A stretch of DNA of 42,111 nt from Chloroflexota bacterium (GCA_012514645.1 JAAYZW010000069.1:1-42111); one strand, 5' to 3'; numbered from the stretch's first letter, positions 28,045 through 37,743 are shown. Notes: generated by a model from the sequence alone, not told the origin. Numbers and translations: made by a program.

Positions 28045-28776
28045 ATGTTGATCATCAAAGCGCAAGATTACAACGACATGAGTCGAAAAGCAGCCCGGTT
28101 CATCGCCGCCCAGGTTCAATTGAAACCAAACAGTGTTCTCGGTCTGGCAACTGGCTCGACCCCGTTGGGCACCTATCGGGAATTGATCCGTTTTCATCGT
28201 CAGGAGGAGCTCAGCTTCTGCGACGTGAGAACGGTCAACCTCGATGAGTATTATGGGTTGCCCTCCACGCACCCACAGAGCTATTGTCACTATATGCAGG
28301 AGCACCTTTTTAACCATATCGACATCACCCCCGGGAATACTCATATCCCCGACGGATTGGCAGATGATCCAAACGCTTATGGCAGGGAATATGATGACCT
28401 TATCGTCTGCATGGGGGGCATTGATGTGCAGTTGCTCGGCATTGGCAGCAAAGGGCACATCGCCTTCAATGAACCCAGCCAGGTTTTCTCAACGCAAACC
28501 CGACTGGTTGATTTGAACGAAACTACAATTGAAGACAACGCCCGTTTCTTTGAATCGGAAGAAGAAGTCCCTCGCCAGGCGATCTCGATGGGGATGAAAT
28601 CGATTATGGCTGCGAAACGAATTTTGATTTTGGCTAGTGGGAATGGCAAGGCTGAGGCGGTCAAGGCGATGGTGGAAGGACCCGTCGACCCGATGGTGCC
28701 AGCATCAATACTGCAGCTGCACCCCGATGTGATCCTGATTGCGGATGCTACCGCTCTGTCGTTGTTAGCGCAGTAG
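28045..28776 (+). CDS. nagB: Glucosamine-6-phosphate deaminase
   Basis: LGLATGSTPLGTYRELIRFH, VNLDEYYGL, GIGSKGHIAFNEP, SMGMKSIMAAKRILILASG; ATG 28045 with AAGGAG ribosome-binding site. Confidence 0.95.
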   Translation: MLIIKAQDYNDMSRKAARFIAAQVQLKPNSVLGLATGSTPLGTYRELIRFHRQEELSFCDVRTVNLDEYYGLPSTHPQSYCHYMQEHLFNHIDITPGNTHIPDGLADDPNAYGREYDDLIVCMGGIDVQLLGIGSKGHIAFNEPSQVFSTQTRLVDLNETTIEDNARFFESEEEVPRQAISMGMKSIMAAKRILILASGNGKAEAVKAMVEGPVDPMVPASILQLHPDVILIADATALSLLAQ

Positions 28777-28830
28777 ATACCCTGCTCTGACATTTAATAA
28801 TTTAACGCTCCAGATGACGGAGTTACGGAA

Positions 28831-29679
28831 TTATTCGTAATATCCGGCAATCGCGACCGCGCCCTTGCCGGCATGCGCCCCCAACACCGGTCCAGTGGGG
28901 GTCAGGATAAGCTCAACAGGTTGCAGTTCCTGCTGAATGCGTTGCTTTAAATAGTCAGCCTCTTTAGAGGCAGCGCCATGCATGACCGCTGCATGAAGTT
29001 TTAACCCTGCGCCGATTTTTTGCTTGAAGTGGTTGAAAACCTTATCGAGCATAGACTTTTTTGTTCGTGCCAATCCGATCGGATCAATTTTCCCGCTTTC
29101 TGAGTTCACCGCCACCAACGGATGTACCGAAATTACTACGTTGCTGAAGAGTTTAAATGCTGGTCCAAGTCTGCCTGAGCGGGCAAGGTTTGTTAGCGTT
29201 GGCAATCCCACAGAAAAGATAACTTTTTGGCGCACCTTCTCAATCGAATCCAACACCTGTTGCACCGTGGCGTCCATGCGAACCGCCCTTGCCGCTGCCA
29301 GCACCTGGAAGCCCTGCTGCATGGAGATCGAACGAGTATCGACAACGTGCACCGTCACCGGGCTTTCTTTTGCGGCAGCACTTGCCGAATCAAACGTGCC
29401 GCTCAGTTTGCCACTGACAGTAAGACAGATGATAACACTGGCACCCTCCAAAGCTGCTTGCTTAAATGCCGCCAGAAATTCACCCATACTGGGTTGGGAA
29501 GATGTGGGAATCGCGTCGGTAGCGGGCAACCGTTGGTAAAACTGATCGGCTGTCATCGTCACGCTGTCCAGATAATCTTCTCCGTCCCAAATAATGTGTG
29601 TGGGCACTTTAATGATGCCAAATTCTTGGGTAAGATCTTCGGGAAGGTCACAAGCGCTGTCAGTTACGATTTTGACCAT
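28831..29679 (-). CDS. DegV family fatty-acid-binding protein
   Basis: MVKIVTDSACDLPEDLTQEFGIIKVPTHIIWDGEDYLD, IPTSSQPSMGEFLAAF, ICLTVSGKLSGTFDSA; start 29679. Confidence 0.93.
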   Translation of the reverse strand: MVKIVTDSACDLPEDLTQEFGIIKVPTHIIWDGEDYLDSVTMTADQFYQRLPATDAIPTSSQPSMGEFLAAFKQAALEGASVIICLTVSGKLSGTFDSASAAAKESPVTVHVVDTRSISMQQGFQVLAAARAVRMDATVQQVLDSIEKVRQKVIFSVGLPTLTNLARSGRLGPAFKLFSNVVISVHPLVAVNSESGKIDPIGLARTKKSMLDKVFNHFKQKIGAGLKLHAAVMHGAASKEADYLKQRIQQELQPVELILTPTGPVLGAHAGKGAVAIAGYYE

Positions 29680-29777
29680 ACTATCCTCCAATTTCAACCA
29701 ATGCAGAGGGTGAGGTTGCACGATTAAGTTTAACAGTAATAACGCGAAAATGTACCTCTGTGCAAGGAATCGTAACA

Positions 29778-29815
29778 ATTCTAAATTTGGAAATTTTGGA
29801 TCTAAAATGTAGAAT
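29778..29815. repeat. Imperfect inverted repeat upstream of degV (possible operator)
   Basis: ATTCTAAATTT (29778-29788) ... AAATGTAGAAT (29805-29815), one mismatch in 11-bp arms. Confidence 0.35.
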
Positions 29816-30005
29816 GCAGGTAAACCGGACTCCGAATCTGAGGCTATTACAGGATTGTTGGCTATGAAATTATCACAATAGTAAGGGTAGGTTCAGGACG
29901 TGAGCAAATCGGCAGTGCTATCACAAACGAAATTGATTATTTCAACATTTCTACTAATATAGAAACACAAGCTTAACAAAAAAGTAGCGAATCCTCGTAT
30001 AAATT

Positions 30006-31172
30006 CTATGAGCCCCACTGCCAGCGGCTGCCAGGAACAGGCTCGAGGCGCTTAAAACCAGCCCGCGCAAAAAAGCTTGCAAAGCCAATTTCACCAAGGT
30101 CATAACGTTGTAGGAGGGCTTCCCGAGGTTGGTTGATATCATCCAGCGGCAGAGCCAGCAGCGTGGTTGCCCCTGCCCTGCGAGCCTCTTCAATTGCCCT
30201 GTTCAAAAGAGACAGGAAAAGCGAAGCATATTCAGATCGTTTTGCTAATGAGACCTGGCGAACCACCCATTGCTCTGCTCCAGCATCTGTTATGGGAGGG
30301 AAAAGTTCACAAGCGCCAATGCCGCGACCGTTTTCCAACAAAAGCACCCCGATGCGAAAGCTTGCCTCTCGTAAACATTGCAGCGAAATCGGTGGCGTGC
30401 TCTTGCATTTTTCCAACATTTCCAGGAAGGCTGATTGGGTTTCGGATGAGAGTTTGTCGGGCTTGCTCTTGTCGAGGATACTGGTGAAAGACAGATATTC
30501 TGCCGGGCTTCGCGGCACCCGGATGGTGAACTTTTCTGGCAGTTTCCACCTGCCAGGCTCTCCGCGTTCATAGAGCCTGTCGGCATATTCCTGGTACTCT
30601 GGTGGAAGGTTGATTTTGAACAAATTGCAAATATATTGAACATCCATGTAGTCCTGATGATCAAAATCATATCCCAGGTGAAAGTCAACCAACCATTCGG
30701 GGTGAATACAGGCAACATTCATGCCGGCGATTCGCCCTTGCCCGGTCAGGGAATCTCCCGGGTATTGTACGCCACCGATGATCTGCCCCTTACTGTTGCG
30801 AACAAAACTGTGCAGATCAACCTGGTGTCCAGCGCCATTCTCGAGCACAAAATTATGCAGCCACTCATCTGCCCGCGGTAAATATTGGTAATCCAACCGG
30901 CGTAAAATATTTAACAGCCGGGGTAAATATTGCTGGTTAATCGCCAGGTCAAGGTCGGCGTGCTCCCGGGTTTGCCAGCCTAAAAGCGCGTCCACCGCCC
31001 AGCCACCGTCAACCACCACCGGAATGCCTGCGATCTCTGCGAGCTGTAAGACCCGGGCAGTTTCTTCTTCGTTCATTACCGGTTTTTGGGTGCCGTGTAT
31101 CCGCGTTGGAAAATCGGACAGTAATTCAGCCAATCTCGGATCAGCCGGGCGCAGAGCTTTCAGATCACTCAT
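30006..31172 (-). CDS. Nucleotidyltransferase (lincosamide/aminoglycoside nucleotidyltransferase-like) fused to a C-terminal GNAT-like domain
   Basis: VVVDGGWAVDALLGWQTREHADLDLAI...HQVDLHSF (LnuA-like NTase); C-term GVLLLENGRGIGACELFPP...VRQVSLAKRSEYASLFLSLLNRAIEEARRAGATTLLALP...FFARAGFKRL. ATG at 31172. Confidence 0.7.
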   Translation of the reverse strand: MSDLKALRPADPRLAELLSDFPTRIHGTQKPVMNEEETARVLQLAEIAGIPVVVDGGWAVDALLGWQTREHADLDLAINQQYLPRLLNILRRLDYQYLPRADEWLHNFVLENGAGHQVDLHSFVRNSKGQIIGGVQYPGDSLTGQGRIAGMNVACIHPEWLVDFHLGYDFDHQDYMDVQYICNLFKINLPPEYQEYADRLYERGEPGRWKLPEKFTIRVPRSPAEYLSFTSILDKSKPDKLSSETQSAFLEMLEKCKSTPPISLQCLREASFRIGVLLLENGRGIGACELFPPITDAGAEQWVVRQVSLAKRSEYASLFLSLLNRAIEEARRAGATTLLALPLDDINQPREALLQRYDLGEIGFASFFARAGFKRLEPVPGSRWQWGS

Positions 31173-32424
31173 TCTTCCCTCCAACAGGCGTGAGTTTAGG
31201 CTCGAACCTGCCCGCACTGAGGGCGAGAAACAGTGAGAGTAAGTTTAACGCCGCCGCGACCAGGTAGACCTCGCGGTTACCAAAGCGGTCAACCACCAGC
31301 CCACTCAAGGCGTTGCTGACGATGTATCCGACCCCAAACAGGGTCACATAGATGAAAGCATGGGCAGTGTTGACAACCCTTTTTGGCAGTGAGAGATTGA
31401 CAAGCATCAGCGTGCCTACCAGGCGGAAGGTGAAGCTTACCGAGGTGATGATGCTGGTGGCAAAAACCATGGCAGCTGAAGGGAAGAACCAGACCAACAA
31501 GCGTCTGACGAGGTCAAAAAGGATGACAGCGACAATGATTCGCTGAATGCCAATCTTGCGAATCACCCGATCGGCGTACATCATGAAAGGTACTTCTCCG
31601 ATTGCGCTCAACGAACTGGCGAGCCCAACCATCCCCGCCCCGAGCCCGAGGTTGCTCATGTAGATGGGTTCAAACGAACGTACACCATCCTGGGTCGGAT
31701 CTGATATTGCCAGCGCCAGCACCATCAGCCACAAAAAGCGATGCGAAACGACCAGTTTTAGCACAGCCGGGATGCTGAGGCTTTCCTTTGCCTCTTCTTC
31801 TTCCTCCACCTTAAAAACAGAATCGGGCATCAAAAGCAGCACCACCACGCTTAGTCCGGTGAATACCAGGAAGAGCATGGTGTTAATGGTGATTCCAAAG
31901 GACTGGTAAAGCCACCCGGCAAACACGGTGGCGATAGCATAGCCAATTGAACCCCACAGCCTGATTGAGCCGAAACTGGAATTGCCTTTATCGGTTGATT
32001 TGGCGGCAACTGCATAAGAGAGGTTCTCTGAAATCGAATAATATGGTCCCATTACCATACGATAGATCATGTAGGCGAATAATATCGGCACAAACGCTTT
32101 TAACCAGGCGACCGAGCTTAATGAAACCCCCATAATCACGAGAGAGATGACCAGAACCTGGCGCTTATCGATTGCACGGTCGTAGAGCAAACCATATCTG
32201 GGTGCCACCAGGATCAAAGCCGCCGAGCCTACGATCATTATTGTGCTGATTTGGATGCCGCTGAAACCAAGCGAATCATATTGCAGCGACAAGAAAGCCA
32301 ACAGCATGCCTAGGGCAGCAAAAGTGAATAGGAAATATAATCGAAACAGTAATTTTACTGATAGTTGAACCGAGGATCTTGGCATGGCAATAAGTTGTAA
32401 AAAAAGTTTTGTTAATTGTATCAT
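31165..32424 (-). CDS. MFS transporter
   Basis: ~12 TM hydrophobic protein, LLFRLYFLFTFAALGMLLAFLSLQYDSLGFSGIQIS...; 3' end overlaps the start of the 30006-31172 gene. Start uncertain (32424 or 32385). Confidence 0.85.
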   Translation of the reverse strand: MIQLTKLFLQLIAMPRSSVQLSVKLLFRLYFLFTFAALGMLLAFLSLQYDSLGFSGIQISTIMIVGSAALILVAPRYGLLYDRAIDKRQVLVISLVIMGVSLSSVAWLKAFVPILFAYMIYRMVMGPYYSISENLSYAVAAKSTDKGNSSFGSIRLWGSIGYAIATVFAGWLYQSFGITINTMLFLVFTGLSVVVLLLMPDSVFKVEEEEEAKESLSIPAVLKLVVSHRFLWLMVLALAISDPTQDGVRSFEPIYMSNLGLGAGMVGLASSLSAIGEVPFMMYADRVIRKIGIQRIIVAVILFDLVRRLLVWFFPSAAMVFATSIITSVSFTFRLVGTLMLVNLSLPKRVVNTAHAFIYVTLFGVGYIVSNALSGLVVDRFGNREVYLVAAALNLLSLFLALSAGRFEPKLTPVGGKNE

Positions 32425-32514
32425 TGCCAGCCAAAACGGGTAATTTTTGTGGAAAAAAAGCAAGCTTAACGGTATACTTAACTGATACAAAACGCCATAA
32501 TCCCTGGAGGTTCC

Positions 32515-33651
32515 ATGAAAGCCATCGTTCAACAACAGCAACTCGCCCACGGTGTCAGCACTGTTTCACGCGCGGTTACTTCGCGAAGCACCCTCGCGGT
32601 GCTCTCGAATATCCTGATCAGGACCGACGATGGTCGCCTGCGCCTTTCAGCCACCAACCTCGAGCTGGGCATCAGCGCCTGGATCGGTGCGAAAATTGAG
32701 CAGGAGGGCGGGCTGACAGTTCCTGCCAGGACCTTTGTTGATATGGTAAGCAACCTCCCGAACGATGAAGTCACCCTCACGGTCGACGAGCACTCCCAAA
32801 CTTTGAACGTGAAGTGCGGCACCCTCAACACCGATATCAAAGGCATCAGTGCCGAAGAGTTCCCGCCCATGCCGACCCCAAACCTCGATGAAGCGATCGC
32901 CTTAAATGTAGAGAACTTTAAAGATCAAATTGAACAGGTGGTATTCGCGGCTTCAACCGATGATGCACGCCCAAACCTGACTGGTGTGCATATGAGTTTC
33001 AATGGGCACACACTGGAGATGGCGGCGACTGACGGCTTCCGTATTTCGATCGCCAAATCTGAAATGGCTCAAAAAGTCCCCCAAAACTTTGACGCTCTTG
33101 TACCGGCGCGAGCACTTTCAGAATTGAGCAGGATCGCCTCTGATGGCGATGAGACCCTGCTGGTTGCTTTCCCACAGGGGCGCGGGCAGGTTATCTTCCA
33201 GTTGAAAAACGCCCAGTTGGTTTCACAGCTTATCGAGGGCAGTTTCCCCAATTACAGCGCTATTGTTCCGCCCTCATTCAAGACCCGCACAGTGCTTTCG
33301 ACCGCACAACTGCTCAAGGCTTGCAAGCAAACTGAGATTATCGCCCGCGAAGGCAGCTATATTGCCAAACTCGATATTCAACCGGAGACCGAAGGCGAAA
33401 AAAGCTCACTGCTTGAGATCTCTGCGCGTTCTGAACAAACGGGTTCTTCAGAGGTGATGGTTGATGCCTCGGTAGACGGCGTGCCGCTGCTGATCTCATT
33501 CAATATCCGCTACCTGCGCGAAGCGCTGGAGGTGATCAAAACCCCAAATGTCGTGCTGGAAACGAATGCGGTGCATACCCCGGGCTTGCTTCGCCCGGTT
33601 GGTGACGAAAACTTCACACACATAATTATGCCAATTAATACGGCAAGGTAA
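32515..33651 (+). CDS. dnaN: DNA polymerase III subunit beta (sliding clamp)
   Basis: MKAIVQQQQLAHGVSTVSRAVTSRSTLAVLSNILIRTDDGRLRLSATNLELGI ... ATDGFRISIAK ... IRYLREALEVIKTPNVVLE ... FTHIIMPI. Confidence 0.96.
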   Translation: MKAIVQQQQLAHGVSTVSRAVTSRSTLAVLSNILIRTDDGRLRLSATNLELGISAWIGAKIEQEGGLTVPARTFVDMVSNLPNDEVTLTVDEHSQTLNVKCGTLNTDIKGISAEEFPPMPTPNLDEAIALNVENFKDQIEQVVFAASTDDARPNLTGVHMSFNGHTLEMAATDGFRISIAKSEMAQKVPQNFDALVPARALSELSRIASDGDETLLVAFPQGRGQVIFQLKNAQLVSQLIEGSFPNYSAIVPPSFKTRTVLSTAQLLKACKQTEIIAREGSYIAKLDIQPETEGEKSSLLEISARSEQTGSSEVMVDASVDGVPLLISFNIRYLREALEVIKTPNVVLETNAVHTPGLLRPVGDENFTHIIMPINTAR

Positions 33652-33709
33652 AAGGAAACAGGGAGCAGATATCCCTGAAACAGCCAAATCATGTTTAGGT
33701 AGATTAGTG

Positions 33710-33737
33710 AGGGCGGGTCTCGGACTCGCCCTTTTTG
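33710..33737 (+). terminator. Intrinsic terminator of dnaN
   Basis: AGGGCGgGTCtcgGACtCGCCCTttttg: GC-rich stem followed by a T-run, 58 bp after the dnaN stop. Confidence 0.8.
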
Positions 33738-34145
33738 TTTGATCATGCCGGGCGCCTGACCGTGCGAGGGGGGGTTACCGAAGGCGTCCAATTTCATAAA
33801 GACGACCAACATTAAGAACGCCCGCACAAGCAGGCGGGCAACCGGCCAGGAAACAACAGCGGTGCCCTCAGACCCAACAGTCTGGATGTGCGAAAGATCG
33901 GTTTCGAAAAAGGACCTTTTTTGATTAATGCGCTTTCTCCCTCTATCACAGCACCTCATTGGCTCTCCTTGTCACAGACAAAAGGAGAAAAAAAATCGAA
34001 ACCTCAAAAAAGCTAAAAACTCAAAAACCTACGCTCTTTGAAATCTCATTGGATGCCACGAATGCGAAATACTGAGTGTTTTTCGCGCACTTTTACCGGC
34101 GCAGAGCAGACAGGGTAGAAAACAGGGAACTGGCTTGCCGGCTCC

Positions 34146-35123
34146 CTATATAGTAACGATGTCTTTTGCCCAGGAGCGATTAGTCAGGTACCAGTTAACT
34201 AAATTCTGCATACCCTCATGCAGCCCTACGCGGGGTTCCCAGCCAAGAACGGTCCGGGCTTTATTCACATCGGCGACGTTGCTGTAAACATCTGCCGGGT
34301 GGGCTGGGACGTAAACCCTATGAGCCTTTTTACCCAACAGATCTTCAAAGGTTTCTACAACCTGGTTGATGCTCATCACTTCGTGCCCGCCCAGGTTAAA
34401 AACCTCGTATCCTGTGTCATGTAATGCCAGCAATGTTCCTGCCGCAATGTCATCCACGTAAGTGAACCCACGCGATTGCTCACCATCACCCGTAATCGTC
34501 ACCGGTCTGCCTTCGGCGATCCACTGGCAGAAGCGGAACATGGACATATCGGGTCGACCAGCCGGACCATAGACGGTAAAGTAACGGACGATCGAGGTAT
34601 CGATTCCATAGAGATGGTGGTAGGCATGAGCGAAGGCTTCCGCGCCTTTTTTGCTGGCGGCATACGGTGCCAGCGGATAATCTGTGCGGGCGCTTTCCAC
34701 GTGGGCAGACGGACCGCTTTCACCATACAAGCTGGACGTTGAGGCTAAAACAAATTTCGGCACCCCCTGACGGCGGGTATATTCGAGCATGTTGAGCGTG
34801 CCGAGCGTATTGGTTTCCAGGTAGCTCCACGGATCCGTGGTGCTTTGACGCACGCCCGCGATCGCGGCGAGATTGATTAATGCCACTGCCTGGGGCGCGA
34901 CTTCAACCAGCTTGTTAATGTTCTCCCTCTCAGTGATATCTGCCTGAAAAAACGAAAAGCCAGGCTGGGGGAGCAGGCTTTCGAGACGATGCTGTTTCAT
35001 GCGCACGTCATAAGTGGCAGAGAGGTTGTCAATACCGACGATAGTATGCCCTTGCCCCAGAAGGGCATCCGCGACCTTTGATCCGATAAAGCCGGCAGCC
35101 CCCGTGACAACATAGGTGCTCAT
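34146..35123 (-). CDS. NAD-dependent epimerase (UDP-hexuronate/HexNAcA 4-epimerase-like)
   Basis: VVTGAAGFIGSKVADALLGQGHTIVGIDNLSATYDVRMKQHRLE, SSLYGE, YAASKKGAEAFAHAYHHLYGI, RYFTVYGPAGRPDMS. Confidence 0.85.
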   Translation of the reverse strand: MSTYVVTGAAGFIGSKVADALLGQGHTIVGIDNLSATYDVRMKQHRLESLLPQPGFSFFQADITERENINKLVEVAPQAVALINLAAIAGVRQSTTDPWSYLETNTLGTLNMLEYTRRQGVPKFVLASTSSLYGESGPSAHVESARTDYPLAPYAASKKGAEAFAHAYHHLYGIDTSIVRYFTVYGPAGRPDMSMFRFCQWIAEGRPVTITGDGEQSRGFTYVDDIAAGTLLALHDTGYEVFNLGGHEVMSINQVVETFEDLLGKKAHRVYVPAHPADVYSNVADVNKARTVLGWEPRVGLHEGMQNLVNWYLTNRSWAKDIVTI

Positions 35124-36436
35124 CAGAGCTTGATCACTTTCAGATCAGTTTTTGGAACGTCTTGTGTCGCATTGCGCGCGTCAAAAACAAGCGTGGCTTT
35201 TTCAACGATCATGTTGTAATCGTATTTACTGTGGTTGGTGATGATCGCAACCAGGTCTACAGCTTCGATCGCTGCAGCAAGGTCTTTTTCTGAACTCATC
35301 TGGATATTGTCATAATCCAGTTCCGGGACAAAGGGGTCATGGTAGCTCACGAGAGCGCCTCTTTCCCGCAGCAAATGGATGATATCCAACGCAGGAGATT
35401 CGCGCATATCGTTGATATTGGGTTTGTATGCCACACCAAGCACGAGAATCTTGCTGCCGTTGAGCGGTTTTTTGTAGCGGTTCAGGGCATCCTGGATGCG
35501 ACCGACAATATAACGAGGCATGTTCGTGTTGATATCTGACGCCAGCTCGATGAAGCGGGCTGTGTAATTCAGAGTTTTCATCTTCCAGGAGAGATAAAGT
35601 GGGTCAATCGGGATGCAGTGCCCGCCCAGCCCGGGGCCAGGGGTGAACTTCATGAAGCCAAAAGGTTTGGTAGCCGCGGCATCGATCACTTCCCAAACAT
35701 CCACATCGAGTCGTTCACACATCTGAGCCAGCTCGTTAACCATCGAGATATTGATCATCCGGAAGGTGTTCTCAAGCAATTTGGTCATCTCAGCCACCTC
35801 GGTGGTCGAAACAGTCACAACTGATTCGATCGCTTGCTGGTACCAGGCTTTGGCAACCTCGGTGCAGGCAGGGGTGATCCCGCCCAATACTTTGGGCGTG
35901 TTGAAGGTGGTGAAATCTTTACGACCAGGGTCCACCCTTTCGGGGGAGAACGCCAGGAAGAAATCTTCTCCGACTTTTAAACTGGTCTCAGCGGTCAATT
36001 TTGGCAATACATACTCGCGGGTTGTGCCGGGATAAGTGCTCGACTCAAGCACGATAACCATGCTGCGATGCAGGTAGGGCGCGATCTGGTTGCTGGCACT
36101 GGCGATGTATGACATGTCGGGGTCACCAGTTTTGCGCAGCGGGGTTGGCACACAAATCGAGACTGCATCGATTTCAGACAAAACGGAATAGTCAGTGGTG
36201 GCGCGCAGTCTGCCGGCATCGATGTGCTTGCGAACCTGCGCGTTGGTGACGTCTGAGATGTAACTCTCGCCGCTGTTCAGTTGTTCGACCTTCTCTTCGT
36301 TAGGGTCAATACCGGTTACATTGAAACCGGCATTCGCGAAGGTAATGGCAAGCGGGAGCCCGACATAACCGAGACCGATCACGGCGATGTTGGCACGTTT
36401 TTGTTGGATATCTTGAATCAAGTCTTCTTTTACCAT
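35123..36436 (-). CDS. Nucleotide sugar dehydrogenase (WbpA/UDP-GlcNAc 6-dehydrogenase-like)
   Basis: IAVIGLGYVGLPLAITFANAGFNVTGID, LESSTYPGTTREYVLP, AFSPERVDPGR, KLLENTFRMINISMVNELAQ, GPGLGGHCIPIDPLYLSWK. Confidence 0.93.
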   Translation of the reverse strand: MVKEDLIQDIQQKRANIAVIGLGYVGLPLAITFANAGFNVTGIDPNEEKVEQLNSGESYISDVTNAQVRKHIDAGRLRATTDYSVLSEIDAVSICVPTPLRKTGDPDMSYIASASNQIAPYLHRSMVIVLESSTYPGTTREYVLPKLTAETSLKVGEDFFLAFSPERVDPGRKDFTTFNTPKVLGGITPACTEVAKAWYQQAIESVVTVSTTEVAEMTKLLENTFRMINISMVNELAQMCERLDVDVWEVIDAAATKPFGFMKFTPGPGLGGHCIPIDPLYLSWKMKTLNYTARFIELASDINTNMPRYIVGRIQDALNRYKKPLNGSKILVLGVAYKPNINDMRESPALDIIHLLRERGALVSYHDPFVPELDYDNIQMSSEKDLAAAIEAVDLVAIITNHSKYDYNMIVEKATLVFDARNATQDVPKTDLKVIKL

Positions 36437-36463
36437 TATTTACCTCACAGATTTCGCCAATAC

Positions 36464-37195
36464 TCAAAAAAGGCTTAGTTGTTCAGGCGGTGTCTGTTCT
36501 TCAATTTTTTCTGGATTGAGTGATTCTTTGGCAGGATCTTCCTCAGGGTGTTCCACGGATGGTTGAGTCGGTGGAATAACCTCAGCAATGATCTTGCCGA
36601 GGGTGGGATTTTCGGCCTCTTCGGGCACGGCTGGCTTTGCCCTGGAACTGATAAATTTTTTCAACCGCGAGAAGTCTTCAAGCAAAACAGGACGCAAAGC
36701 CGGTTGGTGCAGTGCCGCGGCGGGGTGGTACATTGTGACCACTTTTTGCCCGTTGACATTATGGGTGCGCCCATGGATCGCGCTAATGCGCCCTCCGGTG
36801 ACATACTTTGCCATCGATATGCGCCCCAACGTGACAATCACTTCGGGCTGCAGCAACTTGATTTGCTCGTCCAGATAAACCTGGCAGGCTTCCAGTTCTT
36901 CTGGCAGCGGGTCGCGATTATTAGGCGGTCGGCATTTGACCACATTGGTGATATAAACCTGGTCACGCTCAACACCGGCTGCCTGTATCAATTCGTCTAA
37001 AAACTGACCGGCTTGCCCAACAAAGGGTTTGCCCTGCTTATTTTCATGGAACCCGGGAGCCTCACCGATGAACATAACGTCCACCTTTGCGGGACCCTCA
37101 CCAGGTACAGTGTTTAAGCGACCCTTAGCCAGCGGGCAGCGCTGGCATTTGGTGATTTCTTCGCGAATTTCCTGTAAACGTTGTTCTGAAGACAT
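36464..37195 (-). CDS. Type-4 (Fe-S) uracil-DNA glycosylase with extended C-terminal tail ending QLSLF
   Basis: [58 protein letters not shown]...[25 protein letters not shown]; last codons verified on the - strand as GAA CAA CTA AGC CTT TTT TGA. Confidence 0.93.
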   Translation of the reverse strand: MSSEQRLQEIREEITKCQRCPLAKGRLNTVPGEGPAKVDVMFIGEAPGFHENKQGKPFVGQAGQFLDELIQAAGVERDQVYITNVVKCRPPNNRDPLPEELEACQVYLDEQIKLLQPEVIVTLGRISMAKYVTGGRISAIHGRTHNVNGQKVVTMYHPAAALHQPALRPVLLEDFSRLKKFISSRAKPAVPEEAENPTLGKIIAEVIPPTQPSVEHPEEDPAKESLNPEKIEEQTPPEQLSLF

Positions 37196-37235
37196 AAAAT
37201 TTCTCGCTTTAGATTTTACCGCATACTGCTCTCAT

Positions 37236-37730
37236 TTAGACGCTCGTGGAGGGGAGAAAGTTCCTTAATTGGATTTCATCCAGCCTGTCAAGGTTAAGTA
37301 ACAAGGCGTCTTCGTGGTCGTTTTGATAATATTTTTCCCGGACTCCCACTACCCTGTATCCAAAGCGTTCATAAAGTCTGAGAGCGGGCAGGTTGCTCCG
37401 CCTAACTTCAAGCAAGGACGAGGTTGCTCCCCTGCGACAGGCAATCAGCAGCGCGCTGGACAAAAGGGCAGAACCGACTCCCTGGTGCAAATAATCCGGG
37501 TGGACGGCGATCGTGGCAACATGCGCCTCATCGACCACCAGCCAGACCACAATCGCGCCAATCACTTTCCCCTCCTGGTCCTCAGCCACGAGGGCGATAC
37601 TATAGGTGGTGGTCAGTTCGTATGCAAAGGTGTTGGTTGGCCAGGGTTCGCTAAAACTGATCCGGTCAATTTCGCCAACCATGCCTAAATCTTTCCGTTT
37701 CATCGGTCTGACATGAATAATCGCGTCCAT
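37236..37730 (-). CDS. rimI: Ribosomal protein alanine N-acetyltransferase
   Basis: [69 protein letters not shown], next to tsaB/tsaE. Confidence 0.92.
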   Translation of the reverse strand: MDAIIHVRPMKRKDLGMVGEIDRISFSEPWPTNTFAYELTTTYSIALVAEDQEGKVIGAIVVWLVVDEAHVATIAVHPDYLHQGVGSALLSSALLIACRRGATSSLLEVRRSNLPALRLYERFGYRVVGVREKYYQNDHEDALLLNLDRLDEIQLRNFLPSTSV

Positions 37731-37743
37731 GTTTGTTAAATTG

